A DNA stretch of 10,844 nucleotides, taken from UBA5272 sp964577625. Lineage in GTDB: Bacteria; Patescibacteriota; Minisyncoccia; Phycocordibacterales; UBA5272. The DNA is taken from positions 1-10,844 of the forward strand of contig CAZNZP010000020.1 of the NCBI GenBank assembly GCA_964577625.1, read 5' to 3'. Shown here piece after piece: positions 1-7,370 of this stretch (the stretch's first letter is position 1; each line of letters opens with the position of its first letter). The notes under the pieces were generated by a model that was not told the DNA's origin, did not search any database, and saw only the letters and a list, made by a program, of their open reading frames with translations. The translations under genes and the position numbers were made by a program.

Positions 1-61
1 CAAACATATTTCGATTAATGGGGGTGGTTCACTTTTTCCTGGGTTTGACATTGAACATACG

Positions 62-193
62 TTACCGCGTTCTCGCTCCGGCGATGATTCTCAGGCGAAC
101 AAGACACTGTGCGATATTAGCTTCAATCGCAATATTAAAAAAGATCATCGATAAGACAAATAAAACAAAAAAAGGAATCTGTTTTTTACTCAT
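62..193 (-). CDS. Possible secreted/membrane protein 5' end, probably disrupted (43 codons)
   Basis: A short ATG frame begins MSKKQIPFFVLFVLSMIFFN, which is a basic start followed by a long hydrophobic run. It reads like an uncleaved signal anchor or signal peptide, continues EANIAQC, and then becomes an unconvincing arginine-rich tail (LVRLRIIAGARTR) before TAA. The arginine-rich tail falls in a stretch that is visibly GC-richer than the rest of the window. In another frame (the one reading CSPENHRRSENAVTYVQC and so on) the minus strand stays open for about 30 codons past that point. A frameshift, in the genome or in the assembly near a contig end, is therefore plausible. A near-consensus promoter lies just upstream (225-253), giving a leader of roughly 25 bases without a Shine-Dalgarno site. 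It could instead be a genuine tiny membrane peptide. I do not recognise the family. The signal sequence and promoter are seen; the disruption is inferred. Confidence 0.35.
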   Translation of the reverse strand: MSKKQIPFFVLFVLSMIFFNIAIEANIAQCLVRLRIIAGARTR

Positions 194-224
194 TATTTAA
201 AAATTTAAATTTTCAACTAAATAA

Positions 225-253
225 ATTATACAATAATGAATATATTTAGTCAA
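225..253 (-). promoter_or_regulatory. Near-consensus sigma70-type promoter reading leftward
   Basis: On the minus strand, TTGACT (248-253) is followed after exactly 17 bases by a perfect TATAAT (225-230). This is one of the best -35/-10 pairs in the window. The predicted start is near 218, so the transcript would enter the 43-codon signal-peptide frame at 193. The promoter lies immediately downstream of the rplI stop codon, so the left-edge transcript has its own start rather than relying only on read-through from rplI. Confidence 0.6.
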
Positions 254-262
254 TGGAGTATT

Positions 263-727
263 TTACTTTATCAAAACTTTAATTTTCTTTTTTAAATCTT
301 TTTCTTTAATCTCTATTTCGTATTCCCCTACTTTTTTAATTGGCTCCTTTGGTAATACTATTTGACTAGGATTCAAAGAGACTCCAATCAAAGCAAAAAT
401 CGCTTCCATTATATCCACTTCTTTAACTTGAGAAAACAAATTTCCTTTACCGTCATTTTTATGCCCAGAAATTTCTAAAACACCTTTCGTCTTTTTATCT
501 AAGATATCTTGCAAATCTTTTAGAGCTTGGAAGAAGAGATTTTTATCAAGCTCTTGTTTTACTTTTTTATTTTTCTTATCTTCTTCCAATTTTTTAATAG
601 CTTGTGGAGTAGCGATAACAGCTTGCTTTTTAGGTATTAAAACATTCACCGCAAAACCATCGGCCACTTCTTTTACCTCTCCAATTCTTCCTTGTTTAGC
701 TACATTTTGTATAAAAATTACTTTCAT
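263..727 (-). CDS. rplI: 50S ribosomal protein L9
   Basis: L9 binds 23S rRNA through its N-terminal domain, and its C-terminal domain reaches out from the large subunit. The 154 residues have the family layout. The opening MKVIFIQNVAKQGRIGEVKE and the following GFAVNVLIP segment (about 24-32) match the L9 RNA-binding domain. A lysine-rich connecting helix follows (about 45-75), then the C-terminal domain with a GKGNLFSQV segment (about 93-101), the counterpart of the usual GKLFGSVT. I chose the ATG at 725-727. A TTG-started extension to 769 would add 14 residues absent from L9 and would run across the promoter. The start has no Shine-Dalgarno site and lies 7 bases after a -10 element, so the mRNA is probably leaderless. 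The usual partners rpsF, ssb and rpsR are not adjacent. Some CPR lineages lack L9, so its presence is a useful taxonomic mark. Confidence 0.95.
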   Translation of the reverse strand: MKVIFIQNVAKQGRIGEVKEVADGFAVNVLIPKKQAVIATPQAIKKLEEDKKNKKVKQELDKNLFFQALKDLQDILDKKTKGVLEISGHKNDGKGNLFSQVKEVDIMEAIFALIGVSLNPSQIVLPKEPIKKVGEYEIEIKEKDLKKKIKVLIK

Positions 728-734
728 AAAAATT

Positions 735-763
735 ATTTTATCAAATAAATTTAAATTTGACAA
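735..763 (-). promoter_or_regulatory. rplI promoter (leaderless arrangement)
   Basis: On the minus strand, TTGTCA (758-763), a 17-base spacer and TAAAAT (735-740) form a good -35/-10 pair. The -10 ends only 7 bases before the rplI ATG at 727, so transcription should begin at or within a base or two of the start codon. Confidence 0.6.
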
Positions 764-773
764 AAACAATCTA

Positions 774-803
774 AAAACCCTTCATAAATTTATGAAGGGT
801 TTT
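774..803 (-). terminator. Rho-independent terminator after the S41 protease gene
   Basis: This is a perfect 30-base inverted repeat. The arm AAAACCCTTCATAAA pairs with its exact complement. It begins 11 bases beyond the protease stop codon and continues on the minus strand into a short T run (GGGTTTTTAG). It separates the protease transcript from the rplI promoter, which starts about ten bases further on. The GGG/CCC core is flanked by A/T pairs, so the hairpin could also act in the plus direction, but no plus-strand gene ends here. Confidence 0.8.
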
Positions 804-813
804 ATTTTATAAA

Positions 814-2058
814 TTATTTTAGATTTCTAATAATTTCTATAGTTTTATTTAATTGTTCATCAATCGGGTCTCCATTTTTATCGAGCACTACTTTAGCAGA
901 ACTAGAAGCTATAATATCTGGCACAATACCACTTTCAGAAATATTTACACCATTTGGGGTATACCATTTAGCTACAGTAAACTTTAAGTCTGAACCGTCG
1001 GAAAGTTTTATGAGTTGTTGTACACTTCCTTTTCCAAAAGATTTTTCTCCGACAATTTTTGCTACACCATGATCTTTGAGAGCTCCAGCTACAATTTCTG
1101 AAGCAGAAGCAGAACCTTCATTGATAAGCACGACAACCTTGAGATCTTTACCTGCAAAATAATTGAAACCTTTGGAATAAGTGCCTTTTTCTGGTAAACC
1201 TTTACCGCTTTTTTCAACCACGATTAATTTATCAGACGGTAAAAAGAAAGAAGCAATATCGATAGCACTTTCCAAATATCCTCCACCATTGCCACGCAAA
1301 TCAATAATCAATTTATCTTTTCCAGAATTCATAAATTCGACCATAGCTTGATTGAATTTAGTGGAAGAAGTTTCAGTGAAAGAGTAAAAATGAATCACAA
1401 AGACATCGTTTATAATTTCTGTATCTAAAATCGGAGTGTTTATTTCCGCTCTCTCAATAGTGATTTCAGTGGTCTTGGTCTCATTTTTATGAAGTACACC
1501 CAATTTGACGGTAGTACCAATATCGCCTCTTACCATGCGGACAATCTCATCTACAGACATACCTTGCACAAATGTCCCATCTACTGAAAGAATTAAATCC
1601 CCATCTCTTACTCCTGCTTTTTCTGCAGGATTATCTTTTAAGACGGAAATAATAGCTGGTACTCCATCTTTAAAGCCGATCACAGCACCCACTCCCCCAA
1701 AGACACCTTTTACATCTTCTTCAAATTGTTTAGATTCTTCTGGATCAAAAAATTGAGTATAAGGGTCACCATAAGAATTCACATAACCCTTCAACATGCC
1801 ATAAGCCAACTCTTTATCTGTAGGTAAAGTTGAAGACGCTTTCCAGGAAACAAAATAATTAGATAAATAATATTTTACCTCACTTAAAACTGAAGGAATC
1901 ATAATTGGAGAATCTGCAGCAGAAGCTTTGCTAAAGACATTTTTATTAGCTAAGTCCCCAAAAAGATACCCAAAACCAAAAAAGAAAACTGCTATCACTA
2001 CTAAAAAGATATATTTAAGATTAGAATTTTTAAAATTCTTTTGAAAAAAGTTAGGCAT
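814..2058 (-). CDS. ctpA: C-terminal processing peptidase, S41 family (CtpA/Prc-like), membrane-anchored
   Basis: This is a serine protease that cleaves extracytoplasmic proteins near their C termini, and its PDZ domain recognises the substrate tail. The 414 residues show a single N-terminal membrane segment (about 15-37). A helical region follows, including a GDPYTQFFDPEE segment (about 97-108) typical of the family. A PDZ domain lies at about 119-192 (GGVGAVIGFKDG, NPAEKAGVRDGD). The S41 protease domain covers about 205-385 (LIIDLRGNGGGYLESAI). The catalytic Ser-Lys-Gln set is recognisable: S318 in GSASASE, K343 in FGKGSVQQ and Q347. The 25-residue Ser-Lys spacing matches Prc. It should act outside the cytoplasmic membrane. 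The ATG has AAGG 7 bases upstream, the only credible Shine-Dalgarno-like site in the window. It is divergent from cysS and ends at the hairpin 774-803. The exact subfamily (CtpA or CtpB) is not certain. Confidence 0.93.
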   Translation of the reverse strand: MPNFFQKNFKNSNLKYIFLVVIAVFFFGFGYLFGDLANKNVFSKASAADSPIMIPSVLSEVKYYLSNYFVSWKASSTLPTDKELAYGMLKGYVNSYGDPYTQFFDPEESKQFEEDVKGVFGGVGAVIGFKDGVPAIISVLKDNPAEKAGVRDGDLILSVDGTFVQGMSVDEIVRMVRGDIGTTVKLGVLHKNETKTTEITIERAEINTPILDTEIINDVFVIHFYSFTETSSTKFNQAMVEFMNSGKDKLIIDLRGNGGGYLESAIDIASFFLPSDKLIVVEKSGKGLPEKGTYSKGFNYFAGKDLKVVVLINEGSASASEIVAGALKDHGVAKIVGEKSFGKGSVQQLIKLSDGSDLKFTVAKWYTPNGVNISESGIVPDIIASSSAKVVLDKNGDPIDEQLNKTIEIIRNLK

Positions 2059-2072
2059 ATTTTTACCTTAAA

Positions 2073-2081
2073 AGTATATCA
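2073..2081 (-). promoter_or_regulatory. Extended -10 promoter of the S41 protease gene
   Basis: On the minus strand, TGATATACT is an extended -10 (TGn plus TATACT), and I see no good -35. The -10 ends 14 bases before the ATG, so the leader would be about 8 bases. That places the AAGG sequence at the very 5' end of the mRNA. Confidence 0.45.
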
Positions 2082-2125
2082 TATTCTCAACTTTTCTTTA
2101 GCTCATTAATATGTGGATTAAAATG

Positions 2126-2134
2126 TGCTAAAAT
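2126..2134 (+). promoter_or_regulatory. Extended -10 promoter of cysS
   Basis: TGCTAAAAT is an extended -10 with a TAAAAT core. Only a weak -35 (TTAATA) lies 17 bases upstream. The core ends 10 bases before the cysS ATG, leaving a leader of about 3-4 bases with no ribosome binding site. Together with the divergent protease promoter it fills the 86-base gap between the two genes. Confidence 0.45.
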
Positions 2135-2144
2135 TAAAAAATCT

Positions 2145-3413
2145 ATGGCAAAATTATATTTTTATAACACTTTAGGAAGAGAAAAAGACTTGTTTATGCC
2201 TCTTAATAGAGGTAAAGTTTTGATTTATACCTGTGGACCAACAGTTTATCACTATGCACATATTGGCAATTTAAGAGCTTACGTTTTTGCGGATATTTTG
2301 AACAACACCCTGCGTCAAAATGGTTACACAGTAAAACACCAAATCAATATCACTGATGTGGGACACTTAGTCTCAGATGACGATGAAGGAGAAGATAAAA
2401 TGGAAAAAGGAGCTCTTCGCGAAGGAAAGTCTGTTTGGGAAATTGCTGAACTTTACACTAAAGCTTTTTTTGATGACCTTTCAGATTTAAACATTGATAA
2501 AGATAAATTTATCTGGACTAAAGCAACTGATTATATAGAAGAGCAAATTGAAATGGTCAAAATTCTAGAAGAGAAAGGTTATACCTATAAGACAAGTGAT
2601 GGAATATACTTTGATACTAGCCGATTTCCAAAATATACAGAGTTGGCTAATATTGATATAGAAGGACTTCAAAAGGGTAAAAGAATTGCTGACGAAAATA
2701 ATGAAAAGAAAAATAAAACAGATTTTGCTCTTTGGAAATTTTCACCAAAAGACGAAAAAAGACAAATGGAGTGGGACAGTCCTTGGGGAATTGGATTTCC
2801 TGGTTGGCATATTGAATGTAGCTCTATGAGTCGTGCGGTACTTGGTCCAAATATTGATATTCACACTGGTGGAATTGATCTTATACCTGTACATCACACC
2901 AATGAAATTGCTCAAAGTGAATCTTGCTCAGGAGATGGTCATAGATTCGTAAACTATTGGATGCATGTCAACTTCCTAAATGCCGACAAACAAAAAATGA
3001 GTAAAAGTACCGGAGACTTTTTAAGACTTACAAGTATCAAAGAAAAAAATATTTCTCCTCTTTCTTATCGCTACCTTCTTCTCATGACTCATTATAGAAA
3101 AGAATTAAAATTTTCATGGGAATCTCTAGAGGCTGCAGATAATGCTTATCAAAAATTAATTAAAAAATGGAAAAGTATTGTTGAGAATGGAAAAGAAAGA
3201 GTTTCTTTAGACGAATTAACTTTTGAAGCAAATAATTATAAAACTAAATTTGAAGACGCGATGAATGATGACCTTAATACTTCTATAGCTCTGGCAACTC
3301 TTTGGTCTTTAGTTAATGATAAAAATATTAGCGATAAAGAAAAGCACACCATAATTCTTTATTTTGACAAGTTTTTGGGTCTTAACCTTTCTCATCAAAA
3401 AAACACAGTCTAA
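2145..3413 (+). CDS. cysS: Cysteinyl-tRNA synthetase
   Basis: This class I aminoacyl-tRNA synthetase charges tRNA-Cys with cysteine in an ATP-dependent reaction. Visible family marks are TCGPTVYHYAHIGN, with the HIGH-type motif as HIGN at 39-42, and the KMSKS motif at 284-288 (DKQKMSKSTGDF). The zinc ligands that recognise the cysteine thiol align as C30, C225 (WHIEC), H250 and E254, keeping the spacing of the E. coli enzyme. The TGGIDLIPVHHTNEIAQSES segment (241-260) is the family's GGxDLxxPHHxNEIAQ region with small changes. At 422 residues it is about 40 shorter than E. coli CysRS, with the reduction in the C-terminal anticodon-binding part. This is compaction rather than obvious truncation. 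It is first of three rightward genes; dnaB follows after 133 bases of T-rich sequence with no convincing terminator. Confidence 0.97.
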   Translation: MAKLYFYNTLGREKDLFMPLNRGKVLIYTCGPTVYHYAHIGNLRAYVFADILNNTLRQNGYTVKHQINITDVGHLVSDDDEGEDKMEKGALREGKSVWEIAELYTKAFFDDLSDLNIDKDKFIWTKATDYIEEQIEMVKILEEKGYTYKTSDGIYFDTSRFPKYTELANIDIEGLQKGKRIADENNEKKNKTDFALWKFSPKDEKRQMEWDSPWGIGFPGWHIECSSMSRAVLGPNIDIHTGGIDLIPVHHTNEIAQSESCSGDGHRFVNYWMHVNFLNADKQKMSKSTGDFLRLTSIKEKNISPLSYRYLLLMTHYRKELKFSWESLEAADNAYQKLIKKWKSIVENGKERVSLDELTFEANNYKTKFEDAMNDDLNTSIALATLWSLVNDKNISDKEKHTIILYFDKFLGLNLSHQKNTV

Positions 3414-3546
3414 GAGCTCCATTTTTAAGCGTCTTTTTTAGTTTTCCACCTAATCCCCTCTTTCAACAGCTTTCTTTATTGGGAGTATCCTTTTCTTTTT
3501 GATATCATTGATAGCATTACAAGCCATTAATCTCATTTCTAAAATT

Positions 3547-5043
3547 ATGTTAACTTCACAAGATCTCGCTAGACAAAATGATAAAGATAATAGAAAAAGA
3601 ACGGGAAGTGATTTTTCAAATTCTAAAAAGAATTTTCAAAATAAAAACATAATCTCACCTTTTGATGAGCTTTCTTCTCTTCGTATTCCTCCGCAAGATT
3701 TAGAAACTGAAAAAGCTTTACTCGGATCACTCCTATTGGTACCAGATTCATTTTTTGAAATTGCACACTTGATAGACAAACATGATTTTTATTCTGAAAA
3801 ACATAAAATCATTTTTGAAACTATTACCGATCTTATCAATCGTAAAGAGCCGATTGATCTTTTGACAGTCTCCGCTAAACTTCGTGAAAAAAAAGAATTA
3901 GAACAAATTGGTGGTACAGATTATTTGACTAGTCTACTAGGTCTCGTCGGCTCTGCTGCAAATATTGTCTACTATGCAGACATTGTCAAAAAGAAATCTG
4001 TTTTAAGAAGATTGATCGTAGCTAGTGGATATATTGGAGAGATGGCTTTTAATGAAGAAGAAGAATTAGAAAATGTGCTTGAAGAAGCTGAAAGAAAGAT
4101 ATTTGAAATTACTTCCAATACTGACAATAAAAGTGATGTAGCTTCTATGAGAGATTTAGGAGAAGAGACTATATCTCGTTTTATTCATTTAGCTGAAAAT
4201 CAAAATGAAGTTCGTGGAGTGCCTAGTGGATTCAAAGATTTAGACAATAAACTCTCTGGTTTTCAAAAATCAGACCTCATTATTCTCGCCGCTCGTCCAT
4301 CCGTCGGTAAAACTTCTTTAGCTCTAGACTTGGCTAGAAATGCAGCTGTAAAGTCAAATGTTCCTACCGTAGTCTTTTCTTTGGAAATGAGTAAACAGCA
4401 GCTAGTAGATAGAATGCTTTCTGCAGAAGCTCAAGTGGACGGCTGGAAGCTTCGTACAGGAAAATTAAACATGGAAGAAGAGATAGAAAGACTTCAGGAA
4501 GGTATGCATAAACTTATGCAAGCACCAATTTTCATTGATGATAAACCAGCTAATACTGCTATGAATATGCGTTCGGTTTTGAGAAAATTAAATCATGAAA
4601 AGACAATTGGTCTCGTAATAGTAGACTATCTCCAACTAATGGGTACTGCTAGAAGCTATGACAGTATGGTAAATCAGGTGACCGAAATTTCCCGTTCTCT
4701 TAAAGGTATTGCTAAAGAATTTAATGTGCCTGTCATTGCCCTTTCTCAGCTTTCTCGTGCCGTAGAATCTCGTGGAGGTAGACCTCGTCTTTCTGACCTT
4801 CGTGACTCTGGATCTATTGAGCAAGATGCTGATGTGGTGATGTTTATTCACCGTGAAGATAAGTACGATGAAAATTCTGATAAGAAAAATGTCATTGAAA
4901 TTTTAATTGAAAAACACCGTAATGGTCCAACTGGAAAAGTAGAACTTTACTTTGATAATAAAAAGACATCCTTCTTGTCTATTGATAAAAATGAATTTGG
5001 AGATTTTGAAATGCCAAGTGTGGATGTACCAGATGACTTTTAA
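3547..5043 (+). CDS. dnaB: Replicative DNA helicase DnaB
   Basis: DnaB is the hexameric 5'-3' helicase that unwinds DNA at the replication fork. With the ATG at 3547 it has 498 residues. A polar, Lys/Asn-rich tail (1-45) comes first. The N-terminal DnaB domain follows (about 46-150, beginning RIPPQDLETEKALLGSLL), and the RecA-like C-terminal domain covers about 220-490. Walker A is ARPSVGKT at 249-256. Walker B is GLVIVDYLQLM, with D360. The conserved segment ALSQLSRAVESR covers about 398-409. The KHRNGPTG segment holds the likely arginine finger R458. A TTG at 3499 is open in frame but would add a hydrophobic leader foreign to DnaB, so I rejected it. No intein is present. The start lacks a Shine-Dalgarno site and I find no strong promoter directly before it, so cotranscription with cysS is possible. 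Confidence 0.97.
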   Translation: MLTSQDLARQNDKDNRKRTGSDFSNSKKNFQNKNIISPFDELSSLRIPPQDLETEKALLGSLLLVPDSFFEIAHLIDKHDFYSEKHKIIFETITDLINRKEPIDLLTVSAKLREKKELEQIGGTDYLTSLLGLVGSAANIVYYADIVKKKSVLRRLIVASGYIGEMAFNEEEELENVLEEAERKIFEITSNTDNKSDVASMRDLGEETISRFIHLAENQNEVRGVPSGFKDLDNKLSGFQKSDLIILAARPSVGKTSLALDLARNAAVKSNVPTVVFSLEMSKQQLVDRMLSAEAQVDGWKLRTGKLNMEEEIERLQEGMHKLMQAPIFIDDKPANTAMNMRSVLRKLNHEKTIGLVIVDYLQLMGTARSYDSMVNQVTEISRSLKGIAKEFNVPVIALSQLSRAVESRGGRPRLSDLRDSGSIEQDADVVMFIHREDKYDENSDKKNVIEILIEKHRNGPTGKVELYFDNKKTSFLSIDKNEFGDFEMPSVDVPDDF

Positions 5044-5055
5044 AAAGATTTCAGT

Positions 5056-5061
5056 TAAAAT
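5056..5061 (+). promoter_or_regulatory. Possible -10 element for recR
   Basis: TAAAAT lies 10 bases before the recR ATG, inside the 28-base gap after dnaB. There is no matching -35. It fits the near-start placement seen at other genes here but could be chance in AT-rich DNA; recR may simply be cotranscribed with dnaB. Confidence 0.25.
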
Positions 5062-5071
5062 ATAAACCTGT

Positions 5072-5701
5072 ATGAACCCCTCTGAAAAATTGCAAGAATT
5101 ATTTCTAAAATTCCCTGGCATCGGCCCTAAACAAGCCGCTCGTTTTGTCTATTTTCTAATGCGTGAGAAAAATAATTATAAACAAGAATTGGCTAGAAAT
5201 ATTGAAGCTCTTAAGGATTCTGCAAATATTTGTGGAGAATGTCTAAGAGTATTTAGTAAAAATGCTAATCAAAAATCTTCTACTCTTTGTGACATTTGTA
5301 CCAATCAAATGAGAGACGAGAAATCTCTAATGATAGTCGTAAAAGAATTAGATATTGACGCTATAGAGAAAACAAAATTTTATAGTGGTAAATACTTTGT
5401 CTTAGGAAATTTACTCCCCTTTTTGACAGAAAAACCTAGTGAAGTGATAAATATTCGTGAACTTGTAAATCTTATACACAATAATTTACAAAAAGAAAAT
5501 AAAATAGAAGAAATTATTTTTGCTTTGCCAGCTACCGATGAAGGAGAAAATACTATAAACTATTTAAGAAAAACTCTTTCACAAATTGTCGGTATTGAAA
5601 ATGTAAAAATGTCTACTTTGGCGAGAGGACTTTCTTCTGGACTTGATATTGAATACGTAGATAGAAATACTTTTAGAGAAGCTTTTGAGCATAGAGGGTA
5701 A
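5072..5701 (+). CDS. recR: Recombination mediator protein RecR
   Basis: RecR works in the RecFOR pathway, helping RecA load on single-stranded gaps during repair. The 209 residues are close to the usual length of about 200. A helix-hairpin-helix segment (FPGIGPKQAARFVYFL, about 14-29) comes first. A four-cysteine zinc finger follows, with C54, C57, C73 and C76. A Toprim domain runs from about 80 to 175, where GKYFVLGN replaces the usual GRYHVLGG. The C-terminal signature TLARGLSSGLDIEYVD (182-197) matches the family's RLARGLPVGGDLEYAD. It starts 28 bases after dnaB and is probably in the same transcript. The usual neighbour dnaX is not in the window. It ends 12 bases before a symmetrical terminator shared with the convergent rplU. 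Confidence 0.96.
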   Translation: MNPSEKLQELFLKFPGIGPKQAARFVYFLMREKNNYKQELARNIEALKDSANICGECLRVFSKNANQKSSTLCDICTNQMRDEKSLMIVVKELDIDAIEKTKFYSGKYFVLGNLLPFLTEKPSEVINIRELVNLIHNNLQKENKIEEIIFALPATDEGENTINYLRKTLSQIVGIENVKMSTLARGLSSGLDIEYVDRNTFREAFEHRG

Positions 5702-5712
5702 AAAGATAAAAT

Positions 5713-5739
5713 AAAAACCTGAGAAATTCTCAGGTTTTT
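5713..5739. terminator. Bidirectional terminator between recR and rplU
   Basis: The inverted repeat AAAAACCTGAG / CTCAGGTTTTT has a 5-base loop (AAATT). It is flanked by A-rich sequence on the left and T-rich sequence on the right, so both strands give a GC-cored hairpin followed by a U tract. It lies between two convergent stop codons (recR at 5701, rplU at 5750) and should end both transcripts. Confidence 0.88.
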
Positions 5740-5749
5740 ATTTTTTAGA

Positions 5750-6067
5750 TTATATAGCTAAGACTTTGATTTCAAAATATGGTTGTCTGTGACCATTTTT
5801 CTTGTGATAATTTGATTTAGCTTTATACTTTACCACTTCCACAGTTTTGTGTTTAGCAATATCCATAATCTCAGCTTCCACTTTTGAGCCAGAAACAAAA
5901 GGAGATCCGACTTTGACATCATTCCCATTAACTTGAAGGAGTACATTTTCAAAAGAAAGCTTGTCGCCTACTTTATAGTCTCCAATAATCTTTTCTATCT
6001 TTACTTTTGTACCCTCAGAAACTTTGTATTGTTTTCCGCCGGTTTGAATAACTGCAAAATTAGTCAT
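5750..6067 (-). CDS. rplU: 50S ribosomal protein L21
   Basis: L21 binds 23S rRNA in the large subunit. The 105 residues contain the family's N-terminal FAVIQTGGKQYKVSEGTKV (about 4-22) and the central GDKLSFENVLL. The C-terminal signature KSNYHKKNGHRQPYFEIKV corresponds to the usual KNYRRKQGHRQPYTxVKI. I chose the ATG at 6065-6067. A TTG three codons upstream is open but unneeded. The usual partner rpmA (L27) does not follow; the bidirectional terminator lies directly downstream, so rplU ends its transcript. The start has no Shine-Dalgarno site. Confidence 0.96.
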   Translation of the reverse strand: MTNFAVIQTGGKQYKVSEGTKVKIEKIIGDYKVGDKLSFENVLLQVNGNDVKVGSPFVSGSKVEAEIMDIAKHKTVEVVKYKAKSNYHKKNGHRQPYFEIKVLAI

Positions 6068-6081
6068 ATTTTTCAATAATT

Positions 6082-6087
6082 TTTATA
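6082..6087 (-). promoter_or_regulatory. Possible -10 element for rplU
   Basis: On the minus strand, TATAAA lies 14 bases before the rplU ATG, with no good -35 or TGn extension. A second candidate (GATAAT, about 30 bases further upstream) would give a longer leader. The rmuC stop codon is only 85 bases away, so read-through from rmuC is another possibility. Confidence 0.25.
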
Positions 6088-6152
6088 AAATCTTAGCTTT
6101 TTTAATAGACGAATATTATCATAAAACCCTTATTTTTGCAAATAAAAATACT

Positions 6153-7271
6153 TTATTCTTCAATATTTACCCTATCCAAAAGTATTGGCTCTACAGTCAT
6201 CTCAGAAGCTCCATCGGTGATTTTATAAACATCTTTATCTATCTTTTTTAATTCTTTGTAAGAACTATTGTAGTGATTCACAGTGGTATTTAAAGAATTA
6301 CCAAGCTTTTGCATATATTCTTCATATTTTTGAATATGCTTACCAAGCTCCTCTACTTTTTTTTTAATTTGTTTAGCGTTTTCTTCTATATTACTATCTT
6401 TAATTCCAGAAATAACTAAATGCAAATAAGCTAAAATTGAAGTTGGAGAGACGAAAATCACTTTTTTAGATTGCGCATAATCCAAAAGCTTTTGAGTATT
6501 TACTTTCAAATTACCATTGTCTCCCGCATTCAAATCATAATAAATAGATTCACTCGGTATAAACATGAAAGCAAAAGGTAAAGTGTTTTCTTTAATTTCA
6601 TCTACATATTTTGAAGTCTCATCAATTCTTTTTTTAATATCTTTCTTAAACTCTTCTCCGAAATATTTTTTATCTTCATCATTTTGAGCGTCAATTGAAC
6701 GACGATAATTGTCTATAGAAAATTTAGAATCAATTGGAAGAATTTTATCTTTAATAAAAATTACCGCATCTACCATTTCTCCATTTTTATAAGAATATTG
6801 CATTTGATAAACTCCGGTTGGCAAAAAGTTGGAAAGTATTAATTCAAGAGATCCTTCACCCCAATTTCCACGTTGCTTTTGATTGGTGAGAACTTTTTCT
6901 AAATTAGAAAGTTGTTCAGTCATATTTACTACCTGCTTGCTACCTTCTTTTACTTCTACCACTGATTCATTTACTTTACCAAGATGCTCATTAATGTCTT
7001 TAATGAGTTTTTGTGAGGCTTCAAATTGATATTTTACATTTTCATTGCTCTCTTTTTGTCCAAAAGTGATTTTTTGATCCAATTCCATTCTAGTTTCTCG
7101 AATATCGGTTTTCAAATCATCTTTTAAAGCTTTAATGGTCTCAGCTAAAACCTGCATCTCCCCTCTACCATCTTTAAAGGATAATTTTTTATTTAAAATA
7201 ACAATTCCAATTATAAAAACCACCAATAAAATCCCAACAAAAGAGAATAATAATATAGTAAAAGTATCCAT
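6153..7271 (-). CDS. rmuC: RmuC-family DNA recombination protein, membrane-anchored
   Basis: RmuC proteins are linked genetically to limiting recombination at inverted repeats. They contain a PD-(D/E)XK-type nuclease fold, but their biochemistry is not well settled. The 372 residues begin with a membrane segment (about 5-26). A long charged coiled-coil region follows (about 35-130). The RmuC domain opens with RGNWGEGSLE (134-143). The likely metal-site residues are D168 (GEMVDAVIF) and D181-K183 (PIDSK). The LPFAFMFIPSESIYYD segment (231-246) is also typical. The length is shorter than E. coli RmuC (about 475), mostly from a shorter coiled coil. The ATG lies 8 bases behind a perfect extended -10 and has no ribosome binding site. 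It is divergent from the yqeY-family gene, and rplU lies downstream on the same strand. Confidence 0.92.
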   Translation of the reverse strand: MDTFTILLFSFVGILLVVFIIGIVILNKKLSFKDGRGEMQVLAETIKALKDDLKTDIRETRMELDQKITFGQKESNENVKYQFEASQKLIKDINEHLGKVNESVVEVKEGSKQVVNMTEQLSNLEKVLTNQKQRGNWGEGSLELILSNFLPTGVYQMQYSYKNGEMVDAVIFIKDKILPIDSKFSIDNYRRSIDAQNDEDKKYFGEEFKKDIKKRIDETSKYVDEIKENTLPFAFMFIPSESIYYDLNAGDNGNLKVNTQKLLDYAQSKKVIFVSPTSILAYLHLVISGIKDSNIEENAKQIKKKVEELGKHIQKYEEYMQKLGNSLNTTVNHYNSSYKELKKIDKDVYKITDGASEMTVEPILLDRVNIEE

Positions 7272-7279
7272 ATTTAGAG

Positions 7280-7288
7280 ATTATATCA
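7280..7288 (-). promoter_or_regulatory. Extended -10 promoter of rmuC (leaderless)
   Basis: On the minus strand, TGATATAAT is a perfect extended -10 with no recognisable -35. It ends 8 bases before the rmuC ATG, so the predicted transcript starts at or next to the start codon. Confidence 0.6.
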
Positions 7289-7322
7289 TAAAGCGTAGAC
7301 CTTAAATAAAATACTCATTTTA

Positions 7323-7331
7323 TGCTATAAT
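7323..7331 (+). promoter_or_regulatory. Extended -10 promoter of the yqeY-family gene
   Basis: TGCTATAAT is a perfect extended -10 and would give a leader of about 33 bases. A second core, TAAAAT at 7359-7364, ends 6 bases before the ATG and would instead give a leaderless mRNA. Either or both may be used. The site is back to back with the rmuC promoter in a 99-base divergent gap. Confidence 0.5.
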
Positions 7332-7370
7332 TTGAAAATAATACTTAAAAATAACTAGTAAAATAAAAAT

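Noticed and set aside
1..120. TGA read as Gly (genetic code 25), joining one minus-strand frame into a longer protein
   Set aside because: None of the 14 confident genes contains an in-frame TGA and their glycines use GGN, so reassignment has no support.
18..200. Plus-strand 60-codon frame at the left edge, or a tmRNA-like 5' end (GGGGGTG then GGGTTTGAC)
   Set aside because: The frame is antisense to the better signal-peptide frame and has an arginine-rich composition unlike the window's proteins. For tmRNA, the distance from the G run to the TTYGAC-like motif is too long, the motif has TTTGAC instead of TTCGAC, no credible tag peptide follows, and no matching 3' acceptor half exists.
728..769. 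TTG start extending L9 upstream
   Set aside because: It adds residues absent from L9 and overlaps a good promoter whose start point coincides with the ATG at 727.
3499..3546. TTG start giving DnaB a hydrophobic N-terminal leader
   Set aside because: DnaB is cytoplasmic and such a leader is not known in the family; the ATG at 3547 gives the expected polar N terminus.
1505..5121. Frames antisense to genes at 1505-1756 (+), 4636-4851 (-) and 4903-5121 (-)
   Set aside because: They are shadows of the S41 protease gene, dnaB and the dnaB/recR junction, with no family features or plausible start signals.
6131..6150. AT-only hairpin after rmuC as a terminator
   Set aside because: A 7-bp stem made only of A-T pairs with no proper U tract after it is expected by chance in DNA this AT-rich.
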